Shown here: in pieces, positions 34,751 through 43,190 of the stretch
Layout: each line of letters begins with the position of its first letter
Numbering within the stretch: position 1 is the first letter of the stretch
Assembly (NCBI RefSeq): GCF_000419605.1
Contig: NZ_ATTI01000002.1
Coordinates: 1-64,000 of the forward strand
Direction of reading: 5' to 3'
Length of the DNA stretch: 64,000 nt
Origin: Sphingomonas phyllosphaerae 5.2
GTDB lineage: Bacteria > Pseudomonadota > Alphaproteobacteria > Sphingomonadales > Sphingomonadaceae
Translations under genes and position numbers: made by a program
The notes under the pieces: model-generated
What the model was told of the DNA's origin: nothing
What the model saw: only the letters and a program-made list of their open reading frames with translations
Database searches by the model: none

Positions 34751-36205
34751 GTGTCGCCACGCGACTTGTTGCGGGCGCGCCTAGATCCTACACGACGCTT
34801 CATGCCCACTCGTCACCGCCCGCTGCCGTTCCCGCTTCCGGGGATCGCGTTCGCCCTTTTGCTGGCATTGCTGGCGATGCTGTGGCTGGCGGGGGGCGCA
34901 TCGCGGGCCGACGTTTCCGGGCAGGTGGTGGTGCGCGTCGCCGCTTGGGGCGCGCTGATCGTCGCCGGGCTGCTCGCGCCGCGCCCGAATGTCACGCGTG
35001 ACTTGCGCCCGGTCGCGTGGCTGCTGGCGTTCGGGGTCGTGCTCGTCGCTTTGCAGCTGATTCCGCTGCCCGCCGACCTGTGGCTGCGGTTGCCGGGACG
35101 CGCGGTGTTGACCGAGGCGGTGCCACGCGGCGCACCACAACCGTGGCGGCCGTGGACAATGACGCCGGGGGCGACAGGCAACGCGCTGTCCGCGCTGGTG
35201 GTGCCGGTTGCGGTGCTAGTGTTGCTGGTCGCGATGCGCCCGGCCGAGCGCGCCTTGCTGCCGGGCGTGCTGCTAGTGATGGTCACGATCGCGATGCTCG
35301 TGGGGCTGCTACAGGTATCGGGAGCCCGGCTCAGCAATCCCTTCGTCAACGATACGGTCGGGCAGGTCAGCGGCATCTTCGCCAACCGCAATCACTTCGC
35401 GGTGTTCTTGGCGTGTGGCTGCCTGCTGGCACCCGCTTGGGCGTTCCGGGGCGAGCGGCATGCGCGCTGGCGCGGGCCACTGGCGTTAGGATTGATCGTG
35501 CTGTTCGTGATGACAATTCTGGCGACCGGATCGCGCGCGGGAATGCTAACTGCTGTGCTGGCGGTTCTGATCGCGCTCACGATGGTGCGTCACGAACTGC
35601 GTCGGCAACTATCGCGCGCGCCACGATGGGCGTTCCTGGCGCTGATCGCGAGCGTGCTGGGCTTGCTGGCGGTAGTGGTCGCGGCCAGCGTCGCGGCGAA
35701 CCGCGCGGAATCGATCCACCGTACCTTCGCGGTTGACGTTGGCACCGACATGCGCAACCGCGGGCTGCCGATCGTGCTGAAGATGATCAGTACCTACCTG
35801 CCGCTTGGCAGCGGGGTTGGCGGGTTCGACCCGATGTTCCGGATGCACGAACCGCTGGCGTTACTGAAGCCCACCTTTTTCAACCATGCGCATAATGATT
35901 TCCTGGAAGTGGTTCTAGATGCCGGGGTGCCAGGCGGGCTGTTGCTGGGCGCGGCGCTGTTCTGGTGGCTTTCGGCTAGCATCCGCGTGTGGCGCGTGCG
36001 GGGGGGGGCAATAACCGGTGCAGGGCGGCTTGGTTCGGCGATCCTGCTGCTGCTAATCGTGGCGAGTGCCTTCGATTATCCACTACGCACCCCGACGATG
36101 ATGGCGCTGACTGTGATCGCTGCGGTGTGGCTGGCAGACGGGCAGGGGAGTGGTGACGAGGCCGGCAAGCGCTCGTCTTTACCTGAAGCAGGCCAGCACC
36201 TATAG
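34751..36205 (+). CDS. O-antigen ligase/polymerase-like membrane protein (Wzy candidate)
   Basis: 484 aa from GTG 34751; ATG 34802 is a possible alternative that removes a basic leader. A polytopic protein with about twelve hydrophobic segments; the periplasmic loop holds GIFANRNHFAVFLACG, GSRAGMLTAVLAVL and FFNHAHNDFLEVVLDAGVPGG, the Wzy_C/O-antigen ligase pattern. It lies just upstream of the Wza and Wzc genes and is the strongest candidate for the EPS polymerase. Two other members of this broad family are in the window (4,612 and 16,334). Confidence 0.83.
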   Translation: MSPRDLLRARLDPTRRFMPTRHRPLPFPLPGIAFALLLALLAMLWLAGGASRADVSGQVVVRVAAWGALIVAGLLAPRPNVTRDLRPVAWLLAFGVVLVALQLIPLPADLWLRLPGRAVLTEAVPRGAPQPWRPWTMTPGATGNALSALVVPVAVLVLLVAMRPAERALLPGVLLVMVTIAMLVGLLQVSGARLSNPFVNDTVGQVSGIFANRNHFAVFLACGCLLAPAWAFRGERHARWRGPLALGLIVLFVMTILATGSRAGMLTAVLAVLIALTMVRHELRRQLSRAPRWAFLALIASVLGLLAVVVAASVAANRAESIHRTFAVDVGTDMRNRGLPIVLKMISTYLPLGSGVGGFDPMFRMHEPLALLKPTFFNHAHNDFLEVVLDAGVPGGLLLGAALFWWLSASIRVWRVRGGAITGAGRLGSAILLLLIVASAFDYPLRTPTMMALTVIAAVWLADGQGSGDEAGKRSSLPEAGQHL

Positions 36206-36243
36206 CACGCCAGCCCATCTGGTTCGGGACATTATCCGTCGAC

Positions 36244-36954
36244 ATGCGTAAGCTCTGTATACTCCTGTCCTTCGCGGCTGCGCTGTCGGCTTGCGGGGGC
36301 CGACAACCCCTGATCTCCACCGCACGGCTGACAGTCGTCTCCGACAGCGCGGTGCTGCCCGCACCCGACCGCAACGACCTGACTGCGCCCGATCGCCCCT
36401 CGCTTGTCGGGCCGCTTGATACGATTCAGGTCGATGTCTTCAACATCCCCGAACTGAGCCGCGAAATGCAGGTCGACGCCAGCGGGCGAATCTCAATGCC
36501 GCTGGCCGGCACTGTCGATGCGCGCGGCAAGACCGCTGCGGAACTGGCCACCGCAATCGAGGCGACGCTGCGCGGTCGCTACGTCCGTAACCCGGAAGTA
36601 ACCGTCAACATTCGCAGCTCGGTCAGCCAAGTGGTGACCGTCGATGGCCAGGTGGTCGAGCCTGGCTTATATCCCGTAACCAATCAGATGACGCTGATGC
36701 GCGCCATCGCCTCTGCAAAGGGGTTGTCTGAATTCGCGCGACAGGACGATGTGGTGATCCTGCGCACTGTCGCCGGGCACAAGATGGCCGGGCTCTACAA
36801 TATCGACGCGATCAGGCGCGGCACGTACGATGACCCTCCGATATACGCTAATGATGTGATCCTTGTTGGCGATTCCCCACAGCGTCGCCTGTTCCGCGAT
36901 TTCGTGTCGCTCTCGCCGATCGTTGCGGCGCCGTTAATTGCGATTCTCCAGTAA
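36244..36954 (+). CDS. Outer-membrane polysaccharide export lipoprotein (Wza/GumB-like)
   Basis: 236 aa with a lipoprotein signal (lipobox LSAC, Cys 17). The polysaccharide-export domain starts with LVGPLDTIQVDVFNIPELS and is followed by an SLBB-type segment (VTVDGQVVEPGLYPVTNQMTLMRAI). It is shorter than E. coli Wza and closer in length to the Gum/Sps-type exporters. It forms the outer-membrane exit channel with the Wzc-type co-polymerase encoded 9 bp downstream. Confidence 0.92.
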   Translation: MRKLCILLSFAAALSACGGRQPLISTARLTVVSDSAVLPAPDRNDLTAPDRPSLVGPLDTIQVDVFNIPELSREMQVDASGRISMPLAGTVDARGKTAAELATAIEATLRGRYVRNPEVTVNIRSSVSQVVTVDGQVVEPGLYPVTNQMTLMRAIASAKGLSEFARQDDVVILRTVAGHKMAGLYNIDAIRRGTYDDPPIYANDVILVGDSPQRRLFRDFVSLSPIVAAPLIAILQ

Positions 36955-36963
36955 GGCGCCTGC

Positions 36964-39156
36964 ATGACTACTGTTACATCCAACATGCGCGCCGCGCCGC
37001 CTGTCGCCTCACCCGCGGCCTCGGGCGACGGGATGCCGCTGATCCGACAGTATCTGCGCATTGCGATGCGCTGGCGCTACGTCATTATAGGCACGACGGC
37101 GGCCTGCGTGCTGCTCGGGCTGGTCGCGACCTTGTTGATGACCCCCAAATATACCGCGGTCTCCACGGTCGAAATATCTCGGGATTCGGACAAAGTGACC
37201 GATTTTCAGGGTGTCGAGCGGGAGACGAGCGTCGCTGATCAGGAATTCTACCAGACGCAGTACGGCCTGCTGCAGTCGCGCTCGCTGGCAGAGCGGGTCG
37301 CGGTGCAGCTGCGAATGGTCGACGATCCGAAGTTTTTCGAGATGTACGGAGCGGCGAAGGACGAGCCGGCGTTCGAGTTGGTGGGCGGTCGCTATCCCGC
37401 CAGCGGCCGGAGCGTGCGGCAACGGATCGCGGGCGAGGTGCTAATGAAAAATTTGGCAATTGCACCAACGCGCTTGTCGCGACTGGTCGACATCCGGTTC
37501 ACCAGCCCGAACGCGGATTTCGCTGCGAAGGTCGCCAATGCTTGGGCGGAAAACTTCATTCAGACTAATCTGGAGCGCAAGATTCAGGCGACCTCCTACG
37601 GCCGAAACCTGCTTCAGCACCAGCTTGGGCAAATCAAGGAGCGCCTCGACGAGTCGCAGCGCCAGCTTGTCGGCTATGCATCGGCACAACGGATCATTAA
37701 TCTGCCTGCGCAGACTGGCGGTGACGGACGCACTACCTCCGAACGCTCGATCGTCGCGGACGATCTGGCTGCGCTGAACGCCGCGTTGTCGCAAGCGACC
37801 GCCGACCGCATCCAGGTCGAGGCTCGATACCAGCAGGCGGGGCGTGGTGGCGCGTCGACCGAGGCACTGCGCAATCAGGCGATTAACGCTCTGCGTCAGA
37901 AACGCGCCGAACTGGCCGCCGAATATCAGCGGCTTATGGTACAATTCGAGCCCGGCTACCCGACCGCGCAGGCGATCAACTCACAGATTGATCAGCTCGA
38001 CCGGTCGATCGCGCGCGAGGAAGGACGCGTGTCGGGCTCGCTGCTTGCCGATTTCCGCGAGGCGCAGGAGCGCGAACATGCATTGGCGAGCAAGGTCGAT
38101 CAGTTAAAGTCGAGCTATCTCGACCTGCGCCGACGATCGATCCAATACAATATCTACCAGCAGGAAGTGGATACCAATCGCGCGTTGTACGATGGCCTGC
38201 TTCAGCGCTTCAAGGAGATCGGCGTCGCGGGCGGTGTGGGCGTCAATAATATCTCAATCGTGGACCCCGCTAATGTTCCGCAAAAGCCGTCGAGCCCGCG
38301 GCTCTTATTGAACTTGGCGTTGGCGCTGCTGGCCGGCTTCGGACTTGGCGTGCTGCTGGCGCTCGGGCTCGAACAGATTGATGAGGCGATCGCCGATCCA
38401 GCGGAGGTCGAGCGACGACTCGGCCTACCGCTGCTAGGATCGGTGCCCAAACTACAATCGGGGACGCCCAAGGAAGCGCTGCTGGATCGCAAGTCCGATC
38501 TGTTCGACGCCTACCTAGCTGTGCAGACCAACTTGGCCTTCACCACCGAACATGGCGTACCGCGTTCCTTCGCGGTCACCTCGACCCGTCCGGCTGAGGG
38601 CAAGTCGACGACGGCCCTGGCGTTGGCCACCACGCTGGCGCGTGCGCACCGGCGCGTCATCCTGGTCGACGGTGACATGCGTTCGCCCTCGATACACCAT
38701 TTGGGTGGGGTCGATCACGACCGTGGGCTCAGCAACTTCCTCACCGGGCAGGATAATATCGATGCGTTGATCTTCCCTATGCATGATCTGGGCATCACCG
38801 CCATGTCTGCCGGCCCTATCCCGCCGAACGCGGCGGAGCTGCTGACTGGCAATCGTTTGTCGACACTTATCGAAAGGTTGCTGCAGAGCTACGACCATGT
38901 GGTGATAGACAGCCCGCCGGTCATGGGGTTGGCCGATGCGCCACTGATTGCCAGCCGCGTTGAGGGTGTGATTTATGCGGTTGAATCGCATGGAATTCGC
39001 TCCAGCATGGTTAAGACCGCTCTTGGCCGCCTTGCCAGCGCCAATGCACGCGTCATGGGCGGCGTATTAACCAAGTTCGAGAGTCGAAAGGCTCATTACG
39101 GCTATGGCTATGAATATGGCTATGGCTATGGTCGCGATAAGGGTACATCCGCCTGA
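36964..39156 (+). CDS. Polysaccharide co-polymerase with BY-kinase domain (Wzc-like)
   Basis: A 730-aa protein. First membrane segment at about residues 38-60, a Wzz-type periplasmic domain with coiled coil, a second membrane segment near 445-465 (LLLNLALALLAGFGLGVLL), then a cytoplasmic tyrosine kinase: Walker A TRPAEGKSTTALALA, Walker A' VILVDGDMRSP, Walker B VVIDSPPVMG. The C-terminus is a tyrosine cluster (HYGYGYEYGYGYGRDKG), the autophosphorylation tail. It controls chain length and couples polymerisation to Wza. Its stop overlaps the next start (TGATG). Confidence 0.93.
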   Translation: MTTVTSNMRAAPPVASPAASGDGMPLIRQYLRIAMRWRYVIIGTTAACVLLGLVATLLMTPKYTAVSTVEISRDSDKVTDFQGVERETSVADQEFYQTQYGLLQSRSLAERVAVQLRMVDDPKFFEMYGAAKDEPAFELVGGRYPASGRSVRQRIAGEVLMKNLAIAPTRLSRLVDIRFTSPNADFAAKVANAWAENFIQTNLERKIQATSYGRNLLQHQLGQIKERLDESQRQLVGYASAQRIINLPAQTGGDGRTTSERSIVADDLAALNAALSQATADRIQVEARYQQAGRGGASTEALRNQAINALRQKRAELAAEYQRLMVQFEPGYPTAQAINSQIDQLDRSIAREEGRVSGSLLADFREAQEREHALASKVDQLKSSYLDLRRRSIQYNIYQQEVDTNRALYDGLLQRFKEIGVAGGVGVNNISIVDPANVPQKPSSPRLLLNLALALLAGFGLGVLLALGLEQIDEAIADPAEVERRLGLPLLGSVPKLQSGTPKEALLDRKSDLFDAYLAVQTNLAFTTEHGVPRSFAVTSTRPAEGKSTTALALATTLARAHRRVILVDGDMRSPSIHHLGGVDHDRGLSNFLTGQDNIDALIFPMHDLGITAMSAGPIPPNAAELLTGNRLSTLIERLLQSYDHVVIDSPPVMGLADAPLIASRVEGVIYAVESHGIRSSMVKTALGRLASANARVMGGVLTKFESRKAHYGYGYEYGYGYGRDKGTSA

Positions 39157-40412
39157 TGTCTGCGCGCGCCCGGTCGCCTTCCCGCACCCGCACCCACACG
39201 CGCCGAACGCCCGTCGAGTGGGCGATGCGCGGCGTGCTGGCGGTCGTGCTGCTGGCGCTTGCGTGGGCATCGATTGCGCGAACGCTGGGCTTTATGTTGC
39301 GCACCGCCAACGTTGAGCGCGCGCACAGGCTGGCCCCGCACGATGGGCGCGTCACTGCGCTGCTGGCACAAAAACTGGTGAGGCCTGATGCGGATGGCGC
39401 CTCGCGCCTGCGCGCCGACCAGCTAGCGCGCCGCGCACTGCTGCAGGAACCGATGGCGGTGGTTGCGGCCGCGACGCTGGGGCTGAACGCGCAACTGCGT
39501 GGCGATGTCGCGGGATCGCGGCGGCTATTCAATTACGCCGGGCGATTGTCGCGCCGCGATCTCCAGACGCAGGTCTGGGCGATCGAGGACGCGGTAGCGC
39601 GCGCCGACATCCCAGCGGCGCTGCAACACTACGATATCGCGCTGCGCACCTCGCGAGAGGCGCCTGACCTGCTGTTCCCAGTGCTGAGCTCGGCAATTGC
39701 GGAGCCCAGCGTGCGTGCCGTGCTCGTCGCGACTATGGCGCAGGCACCGGTCTGGCCGGGCGCCTTCATCGATTACGTGTCAGGCAATGGCCCTGATCCG
39801 CTGGTGACGGTGCAGTTCTTCCTTAAACTGCGTCGCGCCGGAGTCGAAATCCCGCCAGGTGCGGGGGCGACGATTGTAAGCACGTTAATCGGCAAAGGCC
39901 GGATTGCAGCGGCTTGGCGTTATTATGCGTCGATGCACCGTCATGCCGATCCCCGCCGTTCGCGCGATCCTGATTTTGCGGAACAGCCGATCACACCGTC
40001 GCCGTTCGACTGGGTGACAATCAGCGATGCGAGCGTCAACACTTCGATTCAGCGCGGCACAAATGGCGGGGTGCTCGATTTCTCGGCTCCGACCAGCGTC
40101 GGCGGACCGGTCGTGCAACAGATGCAGATTTTACCGCCAGGCCGATACCGGCTGGAAGGGCGAAGCACCGGGATAAGCCAGGCGCCCGCCGCGCTGCCTT
40201 ATTGGGTGTTGACCTGCGGTGATGGGCGCGAGGCCGGGCGGGTAACCGTCCAAAATTCGGGCGCTGATCCGAAGGGGGACCTTTTCGGCGGGGAGGTCGT
40301 GGTGCCTTCCGATTGTACCACGCAAACGCTTCGCCTGATACTCCGCGCCTCCGATAAGGTCGATGGCGTCAACGGTCAGATCGAGACGGTTCGGCTCGCA
40401 CCGTCCGCGTGA
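39156..40412 (+). CDS. Membrane-anchored TPR-like protein of the EPS operon
   Basis: A 418-aa protein, translationally coupled to the Wzc-like gene. An Arg-rich N-terminus precedes one hydrophobic segment (about residues 26-46, ending LAWASIAR). A helical repeat region follows (residues 55-270), then a beta-rich C-terminal domain (from about residue 280: WVTISDASVNTSIQRG ... LPYWVLTCGDG). No named family is recognised. By position it is probably an assembly or regulatory partner of the export complex, facing the periplasm. This role is inferred from context only. Confidence 0.65.
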   Translation: MSARARSPSRTRTHTRRTPVEWAMRGVLAVVLLALAWASIARTLGFMLRTANVERAHRLAPHDGRVTALLAQKLVRPDADGASRLRADQLARRALLQEPMAVVAAATLGLNAQLRGDVAGSRRLFNYAGRLSRRDLQTQVWAIEDAVARADIPAALQHYDIALRTSREAPDLLFPVLSSAIAEPSVRAVLVATMAQAPVWPGAFIDYVSGNGPDPLVTVQFFLKLRRAGVEIPPGAGATIVSTLIGKGRIAAAWRYYASMHRHADPRRSRDPDFAEQPITPSPFDWVTISDASVNTSIQRGTNGGVLDFSAPTSVGGPVVQQMQILPPGRYRLEGRSTGISQAPAALPYWVLTCGDGREAGRVTVQNSGADPKGDLFGGEVVVPSDCTTQTLRLILRASDKVDGVNGQIETVRLAPSA

Positions 40413-40425
40413 TGGGAGTGGTGTG

Positions 40426-40725
40426 ATGCAGCGACAACCGATCTGGATGACACGATTGACTGTGTTGCTCGCCCTGGTTGCTGGTGCCGAGACGGTGCGC
40501 GCGCAAGCTCTGCCTTCCGGGCATGTCGCCACCTCTGCGGTTGGACAGGTCGGACAACGGCAGGTTGCAGACGTAACCGATCCGCTGGGGCGAATTGACA
40601 GCCGCATCCCCAGCCGTATCCCGTCGCGGCTGCGCTCTCGTATTGACCGTGCCTACGATCCGGAGGCGAAAGCCACAACGCCGGCTTTTGCACCCAAGTA
40701 TCCAGCAGGGCGTCGACAGTTCTGA
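40426..40725 (+). CDS. Small secreted protein of the EPS operon
   Basis: 99 aa from ATG 40426 (GGGAG upstream). A signal peptide (MTRLTVLLALVAGAETVRAQA) precedes a short basic mature part with repeated SRIPSR units (RIDSRIPSRIPSRLRSRID). No family is recognised. It is the last gene of the secretion operon, 13 bp after the TPR-like gene. It may be a minor periplasmic or matrix component. Confidence 0.5.
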   Translation: MQRQPIWMTRLTVLLALVAGAETVRAQALPSGHVATSAVGQVGQRQVADVTDPLGRIDSRIPSRIPSRLRSRIDRAYDPEAKATTPAFAPKYPAGRRQF

Positions 40726-40882
40726 AATTCTGTAATTAACGTCTGACATGTTCAATCTCAGCAAGTCCATGCTGCGTGGGTGTCGTCTCGTTGTCGCTCT
40801 TAGGTGCTGCTCAGCGTCGGCATGCTTTGACGATATCAGGAGCAAGGGTCAGGTCGCGATGGGCGTGACGTGCTCCCCATTT

Positions 40883-41077
40883 TCAGGCCGCTGATAAGTT
40901 AGGTTCGGTTACCTCATGCCTTTGGTGGGAGCGGTCCATAAACTCGGCGGGTACCATGCCGCCAAGGCTGCTGTGCGGACGCACAGTGTTGTAGTCCGTC
41001 CGCCATGCCTTGATGATCCGCCTCGCTGCAGCCAGCGATGGGAACAGGTGCTCGTCGTCTAATCGCATCCGGTGCAA
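40883..41077 (-). pseudogene. IS3-family transposase C-terminal fragment (host of IS110)
   Basis: Minus-strand residues DDEHLFPSLAAARRIIKAWR and NTVRPHSSLGG are the end of an IS3 OrfB. The upstream half of the same protein resumes at about 42,436 with matching sequence up to RLRDKCLN, so both pieces appear to belong to one element split by the IS110 element between them. Confidence 0.8.
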
Positions 41078-42435
41078 GGGGTTTCTGAGATGGCGTTGCC
41101 GTGAGCATGGTCGTCTTCGCGGTTGGAATGTGCCGCCGCATGATGGGGCTTCGCAGGGCGACCTCTCTAAGGTTCAGGACGCATTCCATTCCCGTGTGGG
41201 TGTCGGATGCAACGAGCGTCTCGGAGTTGGTCGGCCTACGTCCTGGCAGGACGTCTCGCTGCGCCTTGCGACGCGGACGAACTCGGTATCAGGCTGTGGC
41301 GCGTGTCTCCTTGAACGGCTCGCCAGTGATCAGCATGCTGTGCATGATGACGGGGAGCTTTGGGGCGACGGCAACCGCGACGCGCTTGAAGCCGAGCCGC
41401 TCGCGCAGCTGCAGTCCCGCAGAACCCACTTGCGCAGATCGCACTCGGACCGGCTGCGGGCCAGCAACACCGTCGCTGCCTCGTAGAGGAGCCCGCAGGT
41501 GCCTGTCGCTACGTCGGGAGATATGTCCGTCAAAGTCGATCTCGCCCGACTGATAGCGCCGGGTTGTCAGCGCGACCCAGACGCCCACGGACCGGGAGCG
41601 CTGGAAGTTGGTCGGGTCCTCAATTGCGGTGACGAAGGAAGTGACCGTCACAACGCCGACGCCGGGAATGGTCATGAGCAGCTGGCAGGCATCGCCGCGC
41701 CGAGCATCGGCCAGCAGCTTGCGCCCCAGCTCCGCGGCACGAAGGCGGACCGCGTGCCAAGCCTCGAGCTGCGGCCGGATGATCCGGCCCGGGTCGGCAT
41801 TGTCGGCCAGCAGAGCCTCCACTTGGCGCTCGAACTTGCTTCCAGAGGCAGGCGGGACGACGAGACGGAACGTCTTCATCAAGCTCCGGACCTGGTTCGA
41901 CAGCTCGGTGCCGATCCGCACCAGGCGCGTTCGTGCCGCCAGCAGCGTGCGCCCGAGCATGCTGTGGAAGCTCTTGACCCGCACCTCCTTGTAGAACCCG
42001 ACCTCGGCCAGATGCGCCAGACTATCAGCATCGTTGGCGCCGGTCTTGTTCGCCGCCAGATCAAGCGCAGCCTTGGCATGGCACGCATCGATGCATATCG
42101 TCGGCAGCCCCTCCGCGGTCAGCGCATGATAGAACCAGATCGACAGCGGTCCCGTCTCGAACACCACCCCCTCCGCTTCACGAACATGCTTGCGGATCAG
42201 CGCTGCAAGCAGTTGCGGGTCGAGGCACACTTGTGCGGCAAATGCACTTGCCGTCACGCCGAATAGATACCGCCGTCTTTTTCCGCGAAACGTCGAGCCC
42301 GATATACTCACCTATGGCTGTTCTCCGTCCGATGTTGGGGCCCGACTGTCAGTCGTGAGCCCGCACCTTTTTCTATCCAGGAACAGCCACCTTTCGCACT
42401 ATCGCTGATCGAGGTGCCGCGCTCCAGCGACTACC
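41078..42435 (-). mobile_element. IS110-family element inserted in an IS3 element
   Basis: About 1.36 kb separates the two halves of the IS3 transposase and contains a single IS110-type transposase gene. The ends are placed by where IS3 homology stops and are approximate. No terminal inverted repeats or target duplication are obvious, as is common for this family. Confidence 0.7.
41289..42317 (-). pseudogene. IS110-family transposase with frameshifts
   Basis: The correct N-terminus (EYIGLDVSRKKTAVSI, DEDD first Asp) is in one frame; from DPQLLAALIRKHV the protein continues in another (VFETGPLSIWFYHAL, KTGANDADSLAHLA, TIPGVGVVTVTSFV, TRRYQSGEIDFDGHIS). A second shift follows: the C-terminal LLYEAATVLL motif is in a third frame. 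Two frameshifts mean the enzyme is probably dead. Confidence 0.82.
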
Positions 42436-43190
42436 CCGTGTTCAGGCATTTGTCGCGCAAGCGACCATTGAACAATTCCGCGAAGCCATTCTGTTGCGGC
42501 TTGCCCGGAGCGATGTAATACTATTAGACCCGAGTGTCCTGGCACCAAGCGAGAACGGCATGACTGGTCAGCTCGGTGCCGTTGTCGCTGACCACCATAC
42601 ACGGCAGCCCGTAACGCTCGGCGATGGCCGTCAACTCTCGCACGACGCGGCGACCTGACAACGAGGTATCGACAATGTAGGCCACGCATTCTCGGCTGTA
42701 ATCGTCGATGACGTTGAGCACGCGGAACCGACGGCCGCAGGCCAATGCATCCGACACGAAGTCAAGGCTCCAGCGCTGGTTGGGTTCCTGCGGGATCGCC
42801 ATCAGTGCCCGCGTGCCCAACGCTCGGTTCCTGCCGCCGAGTCAGCCGCTCTTTGCGATACAGCCGGTACACCTTCTTCAGGTTCATGCCCTTGCAATCC
42901 CGCCTGAGCAGGATCGCCAGTCGCCGGTAGCCGAACCGCCGACGCTCGTTCGCGATCTCGCGCATCCGTTCGCGGACAGCATCGACCTTCCCGCAAAACG
43001 GTTCATATCGTCATGCCGACCGGTTGACCCCGATCAGCCTGCAGGCGCGACGCTCGGAGAAGCCGTGGTCGGCCGTCAGAAACTAGCGGGCGTCGATACA
43101 CGCTACGACCGCCGCCCGCCTTCTTCTCTGGCGTCGGCTTTGCTGCCACCGTCATCTTTGGACTGTGATCACCGAACCTTGGTTCTAGCA
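42436..43190 (-). pseudogene. IS3-family transposase N-terminal and core fragment, decayed
   Basis: Minus-strand pieces include SERRACRLIGVNRS-like sequence near 43,030, NERRRFGYRRLAILLRRDC, NQRWSLDFVSDALACGRRFR, VLNVIDDYSRECV, VVSDNGTELTSHAVL and APGKPQQNGFAELFNGRLRD. These are consecutive parts of an IS3 OrfB but in several frames, with internal stops. OrfA is essentially gone, and the element abuts the end of the beta-helix gene. Confidence 0.82.
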
